A DNA stretch of 64,000 nucleotides from Haliotis asinina (taxonomy: Eukaryota > Mollusca > Gastropoda > Lepetellida > Haliotidae), in contig NC_090291.1 in the NCBI RefSeq assembly GCF_037392515.1, positions 35,177,001 through 35,241,000 on the forward strand, given 5' to 3'. A program made the translations under genes and the position numbers. Under the pieces are notes generated by a model. The model was not told where the DNA came from. It saw nothing but the letters and a program-made list of their open reading frames with translations, and did not search any database. Positions 21,037-32,589 of the stretch are shown here, piece by piece (the stretch's first letter is position 1; every line of letters starts with the position of its first letter).

Positions 21037-24000
21037 ATGGAATCAAATTCGAAAGCTGAGTGTCCTGTTTGCGGGAAGTTCTTCCCCTCTTCTTTCATAA
21101 ACACACATGTCAATGAATGCCTCAATCTGTCAAATTCCGAATCCACTGAGGCCGACACAATGTCAAAGTCGAACAAACGCAAGTCGAGCGACAGGTCAGA
21201 AGACACGGGATGGGGATTTTTCAGACAATCTAGTGTGTCAAAAAAGGCGAAACTGTCCGAAAGTACGAAAACTAGATCGAAACATGAATCCGAACAAAAG
21301 GAAACTGACAAAACTGTTAATGACAGTGATGATGATGTCTCCATATTAGACGACGACAATGATCAACATTTAGGGAAATCCCAAAACTTCAAAACGTCAA
21401 CAACGACCAAAACATCGGCAACGACCAAGCCTTCCAACATTAAAAACATTTTTCATAGTTCAATTCCAAACCGAGAGTTACCCAGTTCATCCAGGCTTTC
21501 AAATGCAACACAAGAAAGGCCGTCAAGCACAAGCAGCAGCAAGAACAAGTTTGCTCCCTTGGCAGAGCGGATGAGACCCACAAGCCTTGACCAGTATGTG
21601 GGGCAAACTAAAGCTGTGGGTAGAGAAAGCCTCCTACACTCACTGCTGCAAGGCAATCACATCCCCTCCATGGTGCTCTGGGGACCCCCAGGATGTGGAA
21701 AGGCAAATATCTTTTGTCATGTGTAAAGATATATTGAGTTAATTAGTCGAATTTAATTTTGCATTTTCATTATTTCAACAATTTAATATTTATTTGACAC
21801 AGAAATGTGCAAAGATTCCGCACATAGGCACAATGTGTGAAGCCCATTTTTGGCACCAAAGCAATGATAATGCAAGGATATTGCTGAAGGTGTAAAACTA
21901 AACTCACGCACTCTCTCAGTTCAGATGGGTTTTTGCATTCACAAATTCTTATAAGCATATATATAACCTGAGTTTTCTGTTGTAATACCAATGTCAGGAA
22001 TTCTATGACACCATACATTTTCAGACAACCCTAGCCCGGATTATCGCCAATAACTGTAAATCTCACAGCAACATCAAGTTTGTTCAGCTGTCTGCAGCAG
22101 CGGCTGGAACCAGTGATGTCAAACAGGTGGTCACTGTTGCCAAGAACGACCAGAAGATGTTCAGGAAGAAGACTATTTTGTTTCTGGATGAAATACACAG
22201 ATTCAACAAAACACAGCAGGTACAGCTTGTCTTTCTTTCACCATGCGGTTCCTCCATTCCTTTGTGTATAGATAGGAAGTATATTAACAATAGTCTTAAA
22301 TAAGGGACGGTTCATAATTTATGGCAAGGGGGAGCATGTACAATGTGAATGACCAACCCTAAAATTTATGTACAAAGTAAGTACCCCCTCTCCCTTTGCA
22401 TATCATGTTCAAATTCAATTATTAATTATTATGTACAAAATTGTTAACCCCCAGATCATGTACCAAATAGATGAAAGGTCCCTAAATGCATATCTCCAAG
22501 ATATGCCAAAACAGTTTCATTAACTTTCTGTCTGTATAGCGAGTAAGAGACTATGTTTCCATTTTCTGTCAGTTTCTGACAGCGAAATTCAATGCATTGA
22601 AAACAAGTTCAGAATTATAGCTCTCAGGTAACGGAGGTAAATGAAGACCACTGCTGTGGGATTTGTACCTGTCCATGGGCTAGCGGACTAGTGGGAATTG
22701 AAGGCAGGAAATCAGTATTGTGTCATGATTATAATATGCTTGAAATATGCTTCAGTGTGATGCAGCACACTCACTCACTCACTCACTCACTCACTCACTC
22801 ACTCACTCACTCACTCACTCACTCACTCACTCACTCACTCACTCACTCACTCACTCACTCACTCACTCACTCACTCACTCACTCACTCACTCACTCACTC
22901 ACTCACTCACTCTTGGCAGGACACCCTGCTGCCCCATGTGGAAGATGGTACACTCACTCTGATTGGTGCAACCACCGAGAATCCATCCTTCCAGGTCAAT
23001 GGGGCCTTACTCAGTCGGTGTCGTGTCATCGTTTTGGACAAGCTCACGTCTGAAGATCTGTGTGTAATTCTCTACAGAGCTCTAGAAGAGCTTGGTGGGA
23101 GGGTGTTCGAATCTCAACAAGATATAGAAGACGATTCCCACGAGGCACAGGATCATGGAGACAGGTTTGATGACATCATGTATATATTTATGGTTTGGAT
23201 AAAAACGTGAAACATCATTTACATATATTGGGATTACAAGATACTGTAATCCCAAATATAACGTACGTTCCACGTTCAAGGGTTTCATTTTAGTGATTAA
23301 TTTCAAAGACGTTCAGCTTCCTCCAATATTACACTAGCATGCCATGATATAATTAGAATGTTGTTGAAATCTGGCTTAAACACTACTTAATTTAATCCAG
23401 TTCATCTGTTTTCAATTATGCCTATTTTGAGTCATGTCTAAATTTGATTGAGTGATAAACCTTAGGCCATCTTTTGTTTGCTACTTTTCTCAACTACCGA
23501 TATGGGGTGTTGCTCATATTATCAATCACTAGTTTATCTGGCCCAGACCTGATTGTTAGCACACTGTCATCATACTGCTGCCTTATTGCTAAGTTTGTTT
23601 AAGCTTCAAACAAAACTTGATCTGCCTGTTTGTTCGGCCATCAGTCCTCCTGTGTGGGTAGAGAAGAATGCAATCATGACCCTGGCGAACCTGTGCGATG
23701 GAGATGCTCGAGCTTCCCTCAATGGCCTCCAGATGGCAGTGCAGTCACGAGTCATCTCATCCAAATTTTCTTCTGCGACACAGAGTAATGGAAACATGAA
23801 CCAGAACGTTGTCATCGTCAACACAGATCATGTGAAGGAGGGTCTGCAGAGGTCACATGTTTTGTATGATCGAACAGGTTGGTGGTTGTCTACCCCAGAG
23901 TTGGTACATTGGTTTTACTTCAGTCCATTTGATTTCATTTGAGACCAATGAGTTTGCTCACTAACACCGTGGGGACCACTTTCTGGTAGAACAGTCAAGT

Positions 24001-27000
24001 AATCAACAAGTGTGTGTAGTGTATTTTCAATTTCACGTGTGCAACATGCACATCTGGCTGTTGAATATTATCAAATTTTTTATGCGATAAAATTTGGTTT
24101 TGTTGCAATTATTGGATTTTGTTTTAGTCAAAAACTGTTTGGCCTCAAATGAAATAAAACAGATTGATTTCTGTCCCGAGTTACATCCCTTGGCTGTGAC
24201 AGGATTCAACAACAGGGTTGAATCCCAATAGTCTCCCAGTGCTATATTTAATCTCACATAAAAGGTGACTCAGCTTGTCGTAAGAGGCGACTAACGGGAT
24301 CGGGTGGTCAGGCTCGCTGACTTGGTTGACACATGTCATCGGTTCCCAATTGCGCAGATCGATGCTCATGTTGTTGATCACTGGATTGTCTGGTCCAGAC
24401 TCGATTATTTACAGACCGCCGCCATATAGCTGGAATATTGCTGAGTGCGGCGTAAAACTAAACTCACTCACTCACTCACTTTAATCTCAAGGGTGTTTGA
24501 TCAAGTTGAACTCAGTTGCATTGCTTGGAACATTCTGCTGACACATCAGAATCATTCAGTTAAAACTTTTCAAACAGGGTGGGTGAGTGAGTGACTACAT
24601 TTAGGTTTACACTGCAATCCAGCTATATGGATATGGTCTGTAAATTATAGAGTTAGAGCAGACAGTCCAGTGATCAACAGCATGAGCATTGATCTGTGCA
24701 ACTAGGAACCAATGAAATGTGTCAACCAAATCATGAGTCTAAACCACCCCATCCTGATAGTTGCCTCAAATGACAAGTAGGGTTTACAGAAGATCAGTTC
24801 TAACATAGACCTGCATGGGTCTGTGCAGATAGGCATTTAATTTCAATATTTCCAGTATACAACTATTTTGAAAAAAGCAAGTTTGTGCCCAGGGCTTTGT
24901 GATGTTCCATACTAACATGAATTAACATATTTGAGTGTGAAAATGTGTTTTGTAAACAACTAAAAATTTGTGTTATTATAACTTAAGGTTGCCCACTTTT
25001 CTGCTGCATAATGTTTTCCTTTGTGCTCTGAAGGAAGTTTGTTGCCCACAGTTTCTTTAAGGTGGCCTAAAGGGGTCGGTGTTGGTGTAGCTTAATGGTT
25101 TAAGCATTAACTCATCATGCTGAGGACCTGGGTTCGATTCCCTACATGGGTACAATGTATGAAGCCCATTTCTGGTTTCTCCTTCCATGTTAGAGCTGGA
25201 ACATTGCTAAAAGTGCTTTGAAACAACACTCACTCACTCACTCTGCTCACTTAATGGGATTGCCCATTGGTTAAAACTTTGGATCATCACACCACCATTT
25301 TCTCTCACTGGTTAAGTGTGAATATCAGTCATAATCTTCCCCATTGTAATACTGCGGATATATTGCCATTGCTTAGTTATCACCCCCAAAAAACAAATCT
25401 GTTTAGCATAACATTCAACAACGTTTCACTTCTCATCCTTCACAGGTGAAGAACACTACAATATCATATCTGCGATGCATAAATCTATTCGAGGCTCGGA
25501 TGCTAATGCTGCCCTATACTGGCTGGCACGGATGCTGGAAGGGGGAGAGAACCCGCTGTATGTGGCCCGAAGACTTGTTAGGCTGGCCAGTGAGGACATA
25601 GGTAGGTGCATTAGTGCTTGTGATGCTGGAAGTGATTGCCTAAGTAGTAACACATAATGACACAGCTGCATGTGTTCTGAAAGACATTTGAGTCCAACTT
25701 GACTGTCTTTATTTGCATGACCCGTAAAGATCTGGGTCAGAATTAATCTTCAGTAACCCTTGCTTGTCTCCACTCGTGAAGATCAGGTAAGAATTGATCT
25801 TTAGTCACCCATGCTTGTCTCCACTTTTGAAGATCTGGGTTAGAATTGGTCTACAGTGACTCATGCTTATCTCCACCCATGAAGATCTGGTTTAGAACTG
25901 ATCTTCAGTAACTCAACTCTTCAGTAACTTCCTTCCATCCATGAAGATCTGGGTTAGAATTGATCTTCAGCAAGCAATGATTGTCATAAGAGGCAACTCA
26001 AGTTATTTGGTGGTCAGACTCGCTGACTTGTTTGACACATCATTGTATCCCAGTTGCACAGATCGATGCTCATGATGCATTTATCACTGGATTGTGCGGT
26101 CCAGACTTGATTGTTTACAGACTGCCACCATTTAGGTGGAATATGGATGAATGCAGTGTTAAACAATAAACCAACCAACTTCATTTGCACACTAGAAACA
26201 TGGTTCCTAGTAAGTTTTAATATTGCATATGGTATAGGAAGATGTTATTACATCGTATTTGACTGTAAATTCTGACTTCTAGGTTTGGCGGATCCTCTTG
26301 CACTCAACCAGGCTGTGGCGGCATACCAAGCGTGCCACTTCATCGGGATGCCAGAGTGTGATGTGAGACCAGTACCCTCTTACAAGAAAATATTGATTTA
26401 TCATATAGCATGCATTGTCAGATAGAAAATGCAACACCTATACTGGTGTGATGACCCTTAGTGTTTAAAACTCTCCAAATTTCAAGCCAGACAGCTTTGA
26501 AAAATTACCAGCTCAGATACAAACTTGCTTGTCCAGTTTTCAACAAAAAATTGAATGTACATATGTTGCAATTGGCTGTCTTGACATGAACTGCCCAAGT
26601 TTTTTAACATAATTTTCCTAATACCTTAAACACCCCAAACTGATGACAAGAGAACATGTCTGATATTATGAAATATTTACTGTTGGGGGTAAAAGTAACA
26701 AGACCAGGACAGGCTGCTTTTGAAAATTTACCTTCAGAGATGAAAATAGACCGTTCCCAAATTTTAAACGCTGTCCTTTGTCAGTTTTAGTGTCCCAGTC
26801 AATTTAAGTCAGTTTATTTATAATAATCAAAATATATATATATTCAGAGACTAAGCATTAGTTTATATGATCCTATGGCCTTTCAGTAAATACAGATATT
26901 GTATGTTTGAAATATATTCTGTTTTCAATGCTATGCTGTAAAGCTATTCACTGCCCATCTTTATCAATGGCACAGATTCTCTGAGAGCTTCCAATCACAA

Positions 27001-29243
27001 CTGAAGACTTTTCTCCACTATGAATAACAGACAGACTCCCTTTCCCTTGTGCTTTGAGTATGTACTAGTGAGTGGATTATAGCACATAACAAATGGTTAT
27101 TATTGTTATTATTATCCTCTGGCGCAAGTTTAGCGCGAAGCGGGGGATATACTCGTAGTATTTGGCTCTGTCTGTTGGGGTGTATGTACAAATTGGAATA
27201 TCTTAAGAACCGTTGACTAGATTCTTTTTATATTTGGTACCTAGGTTCATCACAGTGTAAGAAAGGTCCCAATCAGGTTCACGGACCTTGACCCTCATTT
27301 CAAGGTCACAAGGCGACTTTAATGTATTACCTTTGTCAGCAAGATATCTCAAGTAGTCTTCACTGGATTTTCTTCATATTCCACATCAAGTTTTATCAAG
27401 GGAAGGCACAGAGCCCAGTTGATTTGAGTGACCTTCACATTATTTTTAACATTACAGTGAAAGTCTTTGAATGTCATTTAGAAGTGAAAATACATAAGAA
27501 TGAAGATTTTTATGGATATCAACTTCTTTATGTGAGAACACAACGTTTCGGAGTTAATGCTTACTCCTTCATCAGGTGATTGAGAAAGGGGGTACAGAGG
27601 TGTATTTATATGTACAGGTAAAACAATAACAAAGTAACAAGTGGAATGAGTGAACGAAAGCTGGAAGCCAGTATAAACAAGCACTGATAGGAAGCCGATA
27701 GTTATGATAACAATGATGGAAGCCAATGGTAATGCATTACAGTTGATTGGATATGTTTACATAACACAGATACGGGGTAAGGACGATGTACATGATTGGG
27801 GATAAGGATGGAAGCCAATGGTGATACATTACGCATGATAGGATAATGTTACCTCTTGCAGTTTCCTTTGGCGCCAGTTTATTGTTGTTGGTAGATAGTA
27901 TCCTAGTGTCCTCCCATCGAATTGAATGTCCAGGGTTCTTGAGAATGTGTTCAGAGATGGCCGAAAATTGCGTGTTAAGCTTGTCACCAAGATATCTCAA
28001 GGACGGATCACTACATAGCAAGATATCAAAGTTTGATTTGATAATTTGTGATGGGGGATTATGTCACCTTAGTAACAGTGCTTGTTATTAAGAATTTTAT
28101 AAAAGCTCATTACTGTTAGGGTCCCCTTGTCCCTTTGTACTAGTGTAGATGTTCACAGAGTAAAGCTCTTGGTTACGTATTGCAACATTCCCTAGGTTAT
28201 ACTGGCACAGTGTGTGGTATACATGGCTAGAGCCCCCAAGTCTGTGGAGATCTACAAGGCATACAGGAATGCCAAGTCAAGCGTACAGGAACATCAGGGG
28301 CCCCTTCCATCTGTTCCACTTCATCTGCGGAATGCTCCCACCAAACTCATGAAGAGCCTCAGTAAGTTGAATACTGGGATTGAGAGTTATAAACTAACTG
28401 TTTATATACTGAAGAGGGTTTGTTGATGAATGAAAGCTGTGTTGTTGTTTGTTGTTAAACGCCACAGTCAGCAATATTCCAAATGTATTGCTGCAGTCTG
28501 TAAATAATTCAGCCTGGACCAGACAATCCAGTGATTAACAGCTTGAGCATCGATGTATTTAGTTTGGATACTGTGACATGTGTAAACAAAGTCAGTGAGT
28601 CTTACCATCCAATCCCATTAGTTGCTTCTTACAAACATTGGCTGCTGAAGACCAGTTCTATCATGGTTCTTCAGGGGTTTGGATGTATTGGGTGTGGTAG
28701 TGCAAGGGTGAGAGAGAGACTGAGAGTGAGTTTAGTTTTACGCCGCTTTTAGCAATATTCCAGCAATATCACGGCGGGGGACACCAGAAAATGGGCTTCA
28801 CACATTATACCCGTGTGGGGAATCGAACCTGGGTCTCTGGCATGAGGAGTGAATGCTTTAACCACTAGGCTACCCCACCACCTGGTAGTGCAAGGCGATG
28901 GTGAAGATGGCTAAGCATCATGGGATGTCTTGTGAGGGAGGGGTGTATAGGCAAGGTGGGGAGGTGTGGAATAGGTAGATTTGGTAGGGGAAGAGTATGT
29001 ATTTAAGGAGGGTTACATTGTGACGTGACTTGTATTGTTTCACATATTGTGACGAGACTCCAGATTTTGTAGCAGGATTCTGTGACTTTCTGTGCAGGAT
29101 GCTGTGATTGTTTCTGTACAAAACACAACTCACGCTCTGTTTCAGACTATGGGAAAGGCTACAAGTATAATCCAGACTTCAGCGAGCCCGTGGACCAGGA
29201 GTACTTCCCAGAGGAGCTCAGGGGTACAGACTTCTTCACATGA
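21037..29243 (+). CDS. WRNIP1: WRNIP1, Werner helicase-interacting AAA+ ATPase
   Basis: Nuclear clamp-loader-like AAA+ protein related to bacterial RarA and yeast Mgs1; it binds ubiquitinated proteins and protects stalled replication forks. Coding exons: 21037-21702, 22025-22219, 22920-23164, 23645-23877, 25446-25601, 26283-26362, 28196-28361, 29146-29243. All junctions are phase-compatible and give 612 residues (human about 665). The start ATG is preceded in frame by TGA at 21025-21027. Residues 9-28 form a UBZ4 finger (C9, C12, H24, C28). Then comes a Ser/Thr/Asp-rich linker, Walker A GPPGCGKT (216-223), Walker [11 protein letters not shown] (273-282) and the GATTEN motif (303-308). The C-terminal block includes [45 protein letters not shown] and YGKGYKYNP, typical of the MgsA/RarA C-terminal oligomerisation region. 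Exon 1 ends with a GC donor that splits Walker A between Lys and Thr. Confidence 0.96.
21703..22024 (+). other. WRNIP1: GC-AG intron inside the WRNIP1 Walker A motif
   Basis: Exon 1 ends GGATGTGGAAAG and the intron begins GCAAAT; the next exon starts ACAACCCTAGCC after TTTTCAG. Joining here gives [12 protein letters not shown], the exact conserved P-loop. The nearest downstream GT (in CATGTGTAA) would insert foreign residues into the P-loop. GC donors are a known minor class of U2 introns. Confidence 0.85.
22768..22912 (+). repeat. (ACTC)n microsatellite next to the WRNIP1 exon 3 acceptor
   Basis: About 36 uninterrupted tetranucleotide units end only a few bases before the acceptor TCTTGGCAG at 22912-22919. 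SINE tails in this window end in the same motif, so it may have grown from one. Confidence 0.97.
24257..24479 (+). mobile_element. SINE-B copy, 5'-shortened, with target-site duplication
   Basis: Flanked by TTTAATCTCA at 24247-24256 and 24480-24489. It lacks the first 45 bases of the head. In a WRNIP1 intron. Confidence 0.88.
24589..24835 (-). mobile_element. SINE-B copy, diverged
   Basis: GTGAGTGAGTGACTACATTT, CCAGTGATCAACAGCATGAG; in a WRNIP1 intron. Confidence 0.75.
25075..25243 (+). mobile_element. SINE-A copy
   Basis: TAGCTTAATGGTTTAAGC, GGTTCGATTCCCTACATGGG and an (ACTC)n tail. In a WRNIP1 intron. Confidence 0.85.
25719..25980 (+). repeat. About 53-bp tandem array of the SINE-B head
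   Basis: Five imperfect units of the kind CATGAAGATCTGGGTTAGAA then TTGATCTTCAGTAACCCATG then CTTGTCTCCAC run directly into the body of a SINE-B copy at about 25980. The unit is homologous to the first 50 bp of full-length SINE-B and to the reverse complement of the 61-bp satellite at 58 kb. Confidence 0.88.
25980..26180 (+). mobile_element. SINE-B body following the 53-bp head array
   Basis: GGTGGTCAGACTCGCTGACT, TGATCATGATGC-type core and ATGCAGTGTTAAACAATAAA tail; the head is the tandem array at 25719-25980. Confidence 0.75.
27113..27480 (+). mobile_element. Interspersed repeat of the GCGAAGCGGGGGATATACT type
   Basis: Begins CCTCTGGCGCAAGTTTAGCG and contains CTTAAGAACCGTTGACTAGA and TTTCAAGGTCACAAGGCGAC. 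I recall sequences of this kind as a common dispersed repeat in molluscan genomes; there is no second copy in this window. Confidence 0.4.
27487..28090 (-). mobile_element. Penelope-like retroelement remnant
   Basis: On the minus strand, an open stretch at about 28021-27850 encodes [20 protein letters not shown], which resembles the GIY-YIG endonuclease region of Penelope-like elements (AEH...GH.I.W..). About 270 bp downstream is CTGATGA...GAAAC (27575-27545), a hammerhead-ribozyme-like core, then an AAAGAAGTTGATATCCATA end at about 27525-27507. Endonuclease followed by a hammerhead-bearing terminal repeat is the known layout of these elements. The reverse-transcriptase part is absent and the coding fragment is degenerate. 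Confidence 0.65.
28440..28675 (-). mobile_element. SINE-B copy
   Basis: GCCACAGTCAGCAATATTCC, CCAGACAATCCAGTGATTAA; in a WRNIP1 intron next to the SINE-A at 28725. Confidence 0.8.
28725..28880 (-). mobile_element. SINE-A copy, near full length
   Basis: The plus strand reads GAGTTTAGTTTTACGCCGCT at one end and TTAACCACTAGGCTACCCCA at the other; B box inverse GGAATCGAACC. In a WRNIP1 intron. Confidence 0.88.
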
Positions 29244-29839
29244 GAGTTGTCTCCCCTTGAACATGGCACACCATCACTTTGATCAGATAAAAAAAATGTT
29301 GTGGTCTCTGAAATTTAGGGTAGATAGGCGGCATTTATATTTTATTTTTAACCTTTTTTTAGAAGTAATTTTTTTATTCAGTCAAGCTTGTGGTAGCATG
29401 TCAACTTTCTCTATCAGAATGTCCGTAGGTGCTGGGAAAAACAATGGTATCTGAAAGCTTGTTTTATTCATACTGCTTAAAAAAAATAGGGTTGGCACCA
29501 GAATTCAAGGGTCAGTCTGGTATTGTAAACCAAAAGTCACTGTGTTCTGTAATCTGTATTTTGGTTGAAAAACATGATCAAATATTTGATTCCCGGAAAC
29601 TGCAAAACTGTTCACTACATATTGACACGTAGAAACATTGCAAACAATGACAGTGGTGACATCATTCAAACCATATTGTGACATAAAGTTAGAATGACGT
29701 CACAAATGAGCAACACCAGATGCTGCCATGGGAACCAGCTGAAACGGCCAGCTTATGACACTTCCTAGCTGTACTCCTCGATGTAAAGGAGTGCAGACAG
29801 TGAGACCCTTTGGTTTACTTTTTTGTTTACAATGTCGAT

Positions 29840-29937
29840 AAACATCATGTGCTGGCCAGTTTCCTGGTGTAATTGAGTATTTGAAGCACAGGAATATTAC
29901 TCAATAACACCCGGAAATTGGCCAGCACATGATGTTT
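29840..29937. repeat. 98-bp hairpin downstream of WRNIP1
   Basis: Arms of 42 bp with about four mismatches (AAACATCATGTGCTGGCCAG at left and its inverse CTGG-type copy at right) and a 14-base loop, about 600 bp after the WRNIP1 stop. Could be a small MITE. Confidence 0.85.
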
Positions 29938-30289
29938 TCTCCTAAATCGGAACCACAACATGTTTAGGCCTTTAATACATGGAACAGGTCACAGTAATCA
30001 CCTCTTATGACAATCATGGGTTGCTGAAGATCATTTCGAACCCAGATCTTATGGGTCTGTCATGATCTGACTTTGGTTAGAACTCCATACTAGTCGTTTC
30101 AGACAGGATGACACATTCTACAGTTTTGTAACTAGAAAAGTCCTGAACGAACTTGTGGAGGTATAGAGCTTTTTCACCTGTTTTGTTTCAACATATTTAA
30201 AAGATATCCTTTAAAGAGAATTGGAGATTTGCTGCTTGATTCTTCATTGAGCAGGTCATAAACATTATTCTCCGTTCCTTCTATCTAGG

Positions 30290-30385
30290 GGCGTAGAGTA
30301 GTCTTGTGTATGCTCTTCACGCTGAAGACCCAGGTTTTACTGCCCACATCTGTACATTATATGAAGCCCATTTCTTGTGTCCCTT
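30290..30385 (+). mobile_element. SINE-A fragment
   Basis: GCTGAAGACCCAGGTTTTAC then TGAAGCCCATTTCTTGTGTC; diverged. Confidence 0.5.
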
Positions 30386-30525
30386 GATGAGATGTCTTTG
30401 CCAGCCCTCTGACTGTTGAATGCTTGCATTTATTTTGAAGAATTTTGTATCAGGGGCCATCTCAAAAACAATATTTTGGTCATCGCAAAGACACAAGGGC
30501 CTATGGCTAAAAGGTGCTGAATATA

Positions 30526-31072
30526 CGAGGACTGGTCATAAAGTTCTATGCCTACATAAACTGGTGACACCAACTAATCTTAGGAGTGTTGTTGGACAGT
30601 GTTCTTCATCACCATTTCCAGTTATTTTACTCAAATAGATCAACTAGTTCAAAAGTAAGCATCCAGTCCTTGAAGCATACTTTGGTATACAGAAGTAGAG
30701 AGATGTTGAGGGCTGGAGTTCTGATTTTATATGACAATGCTTTGTATCACAACTCTCAATTGTCAAAGTCTGCAGTACATCAATGTGGCTTTGAAGAACT
30801 TCCTCATCCTCCATATTCACCTGATCTGGCCCCAAGCGGCGTTTAGGTATTTCCAAAACTGAAGGAGCATCTCTGTAGAAAACGCTATGCCGGTAATGAT
30901 GAGCTCAAATCTGCTGTACTCATATGTATACCCCAGTATGCTTCAAGGACCTGTTGCTTTTGAACTAGTTGATCTATTTCAGTGAAATATACTGTCCAAC
31001 AACACTCCTAAGATTAGTTGGTGTCACCAGTCTAGAAGTTACCTAGGCTAAGAGCCTTTTGACCAACCCTCG
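30526..31072 (+). mobile_element. Internally deleted mariner/Tc1-like transposon
   Basis: Bounded by TA dinucleotides. The ends are inverted (CGAGGACTGGTCATAAAG at left; the reverse complement of the right end is CGAGGGTTGGTCAAAAGG). Within, about 110 bp of each end are near-perfect inverted copies, including GGTGACACCAACTAATCTTA. Between them is a C-terminal transposase remnant with the IS630/mariner signature PHPPYSPDLAPS, then a TAG stop, then VFPKLKEHL. Most of the transposase gene is gone, so the copy is non-autonomous. Confidence 0.85.
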
Positions 31073-31362
31073 TATTACTTATTCACTTTATCAGTCTTAC
31101 TTGATGTGTCACTATTAAACAAAAATCAAAACAGCTGATTGGAATTGATCGGCAAAGTTTTACATTGTTAGAACTCTCTCTATGCTATTTGTGTACAATG
31201 ACCAAAATAACGAATGTCATGACTGAAAGTCAAATTGAGACTGCACATGCTAAAATCAATGTGGATGTGTATGTCCTTGACCAAAAATTGAAGCAAATAA
31301 AAAACTTCGCTGAAACATTTCAGTACCCCAGTGAATCTTATTTCTTTCTTCCATTAATGAGT

Positions 31363-31700
31363 GAGTGGGTTGAGTTTTATGCCACACTCAGCAATATTCC
31401 AGCTATATGGCAGCAATTTGTAAATAATCGACTCTGGACCAGACAATCCAGTGATCTGCGCGATTTGGAACCGATGACATGTGTCACTTAAGTCAGCGGG
31501 CCGAACCATCTTATGCCGTTAGTTGCCTCTGACAACAAGCATAGTCGCCTATTGTGGCAAGCATGGGCTTCTAAAGGCCTATTCTACCCATTTGTATGGA
31601 TCAATGCTCATGCTACTGATCACTGGATTGTCAGGTTTTGACGCGGTTATTTACAAACCATTGCCATATGGCTGGAATACTGCTCAGTGCAGCAGAAAAC
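31363..31700 (-). mobile_element. SINE-B copy followed by an inverted partial copy
   Basis: Antisense copy 31363-31590 (GTTGAGTTTTATGCCACACT...GGCTTCTAAAGGCC), then a sense 3' part 31595-31700 (GGATCAATGCTCATGCTACT). Confidence 0.78.
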
Positions 31701-31714
31701 TAAATCAGAAGCTA

Positions 31715-32055
31715 AAATGCTGCCTTTTGCTATTTACAGGTTTTTGTGATTTCTTAGTTTCTCGATTCCCATGGAAACGATTCTGACTTAGTCTCAAGAT
31801 GGTGGGATGGGCTTCGTTTCCAGAACACGACTCGAAAACTATTTCATATCTTTTAACAGATCTTGGCAGATATATGAGACAGATCTTTAAATGGTGCCTT
31901 TTACTGTTTACAGATATATGGCATTTATATTTTTTATGACTTCCTTGGAAACGATTAAACCGTAATGTAAGAAAACATCAAGTAACTGTCTGATGATTTG
32001 TCCTTTCAAATATGTGGGGGCCGGGGGGATATGTCATCTTCTGATGACTCTTGTA
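31715..32055 (+). mobile_element. Family D repeat
   Basis: Shares TTTTGCTATTTACAGG, TCCCATGGAAACGATTC, TTTTAACAGATCTTGGCAGA and the terminal TGTGGGGGCCGGGGGGATAT block with the 6787 copy. Confidence 0.75.
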
Positions 32056-32139
32056 TTGATTATGCCTGGTGTTAATGACCTCACACCAGTCTGTGTCTGG
32101 TAGTGTGGTGTTTACCCAGTCACCCTGTTCATCATCGGT

Positions 32140-32411
32140 GCCGCTATATAGTGATTATAGTCTCCTGGAGGGCAGAAAGTCGCGAGTTCGATCCCTGGTC
32201 GTGTCATATCAAAAGATGTTGAAATATGATACTTCTTGTTCCGTGCCTGGCGGTCGGCATTAATGGTTACAAGAGGGACAGGTCGCCTCGGGGTCATCAT
32301 AATGTGTCTGAGTGGGATATTCATGCTGACTGCGGCATTGGATCTCATTGAACTGGCACTATAAAACCAGTTTAAGTCTTGGCTGACAAGCAGCCATATG
32401 CACACACGCAT
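32140..32411 (+). mobile_element. SINE-C (tRNA-headed, third family)
   Basis: The head has TAGTGATTATAG...GCGAGTTCGATCCCTGG (B box), then GTGTCATATCAAAAGATGTT. It matches the 17570 copy along most of its length. Confidence 0.7.
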
Positions 32412-32589
32412 TCACGTCGTTTACAAGCGAAGTATTCTCAAGTATGACGTTGTACCCAATTTCCCCTCTCCACAGAGCTATTAGTGATTAAAAGGGCGGA
32501 GACAAAACAAGGTATCTTCTTCAAAATACGGAACAAAAGTTTGTGTGTTCCTTCTTATTATCTTTGTGCCCACTCACTTTTTACATCTA

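Noticed and set aside
22747..22962. SLTH repeat open frames on the plus strand
   Set aside because: (ACTC)n microsatellite running into WRNIP1 exon 3; the upstream part is intron.
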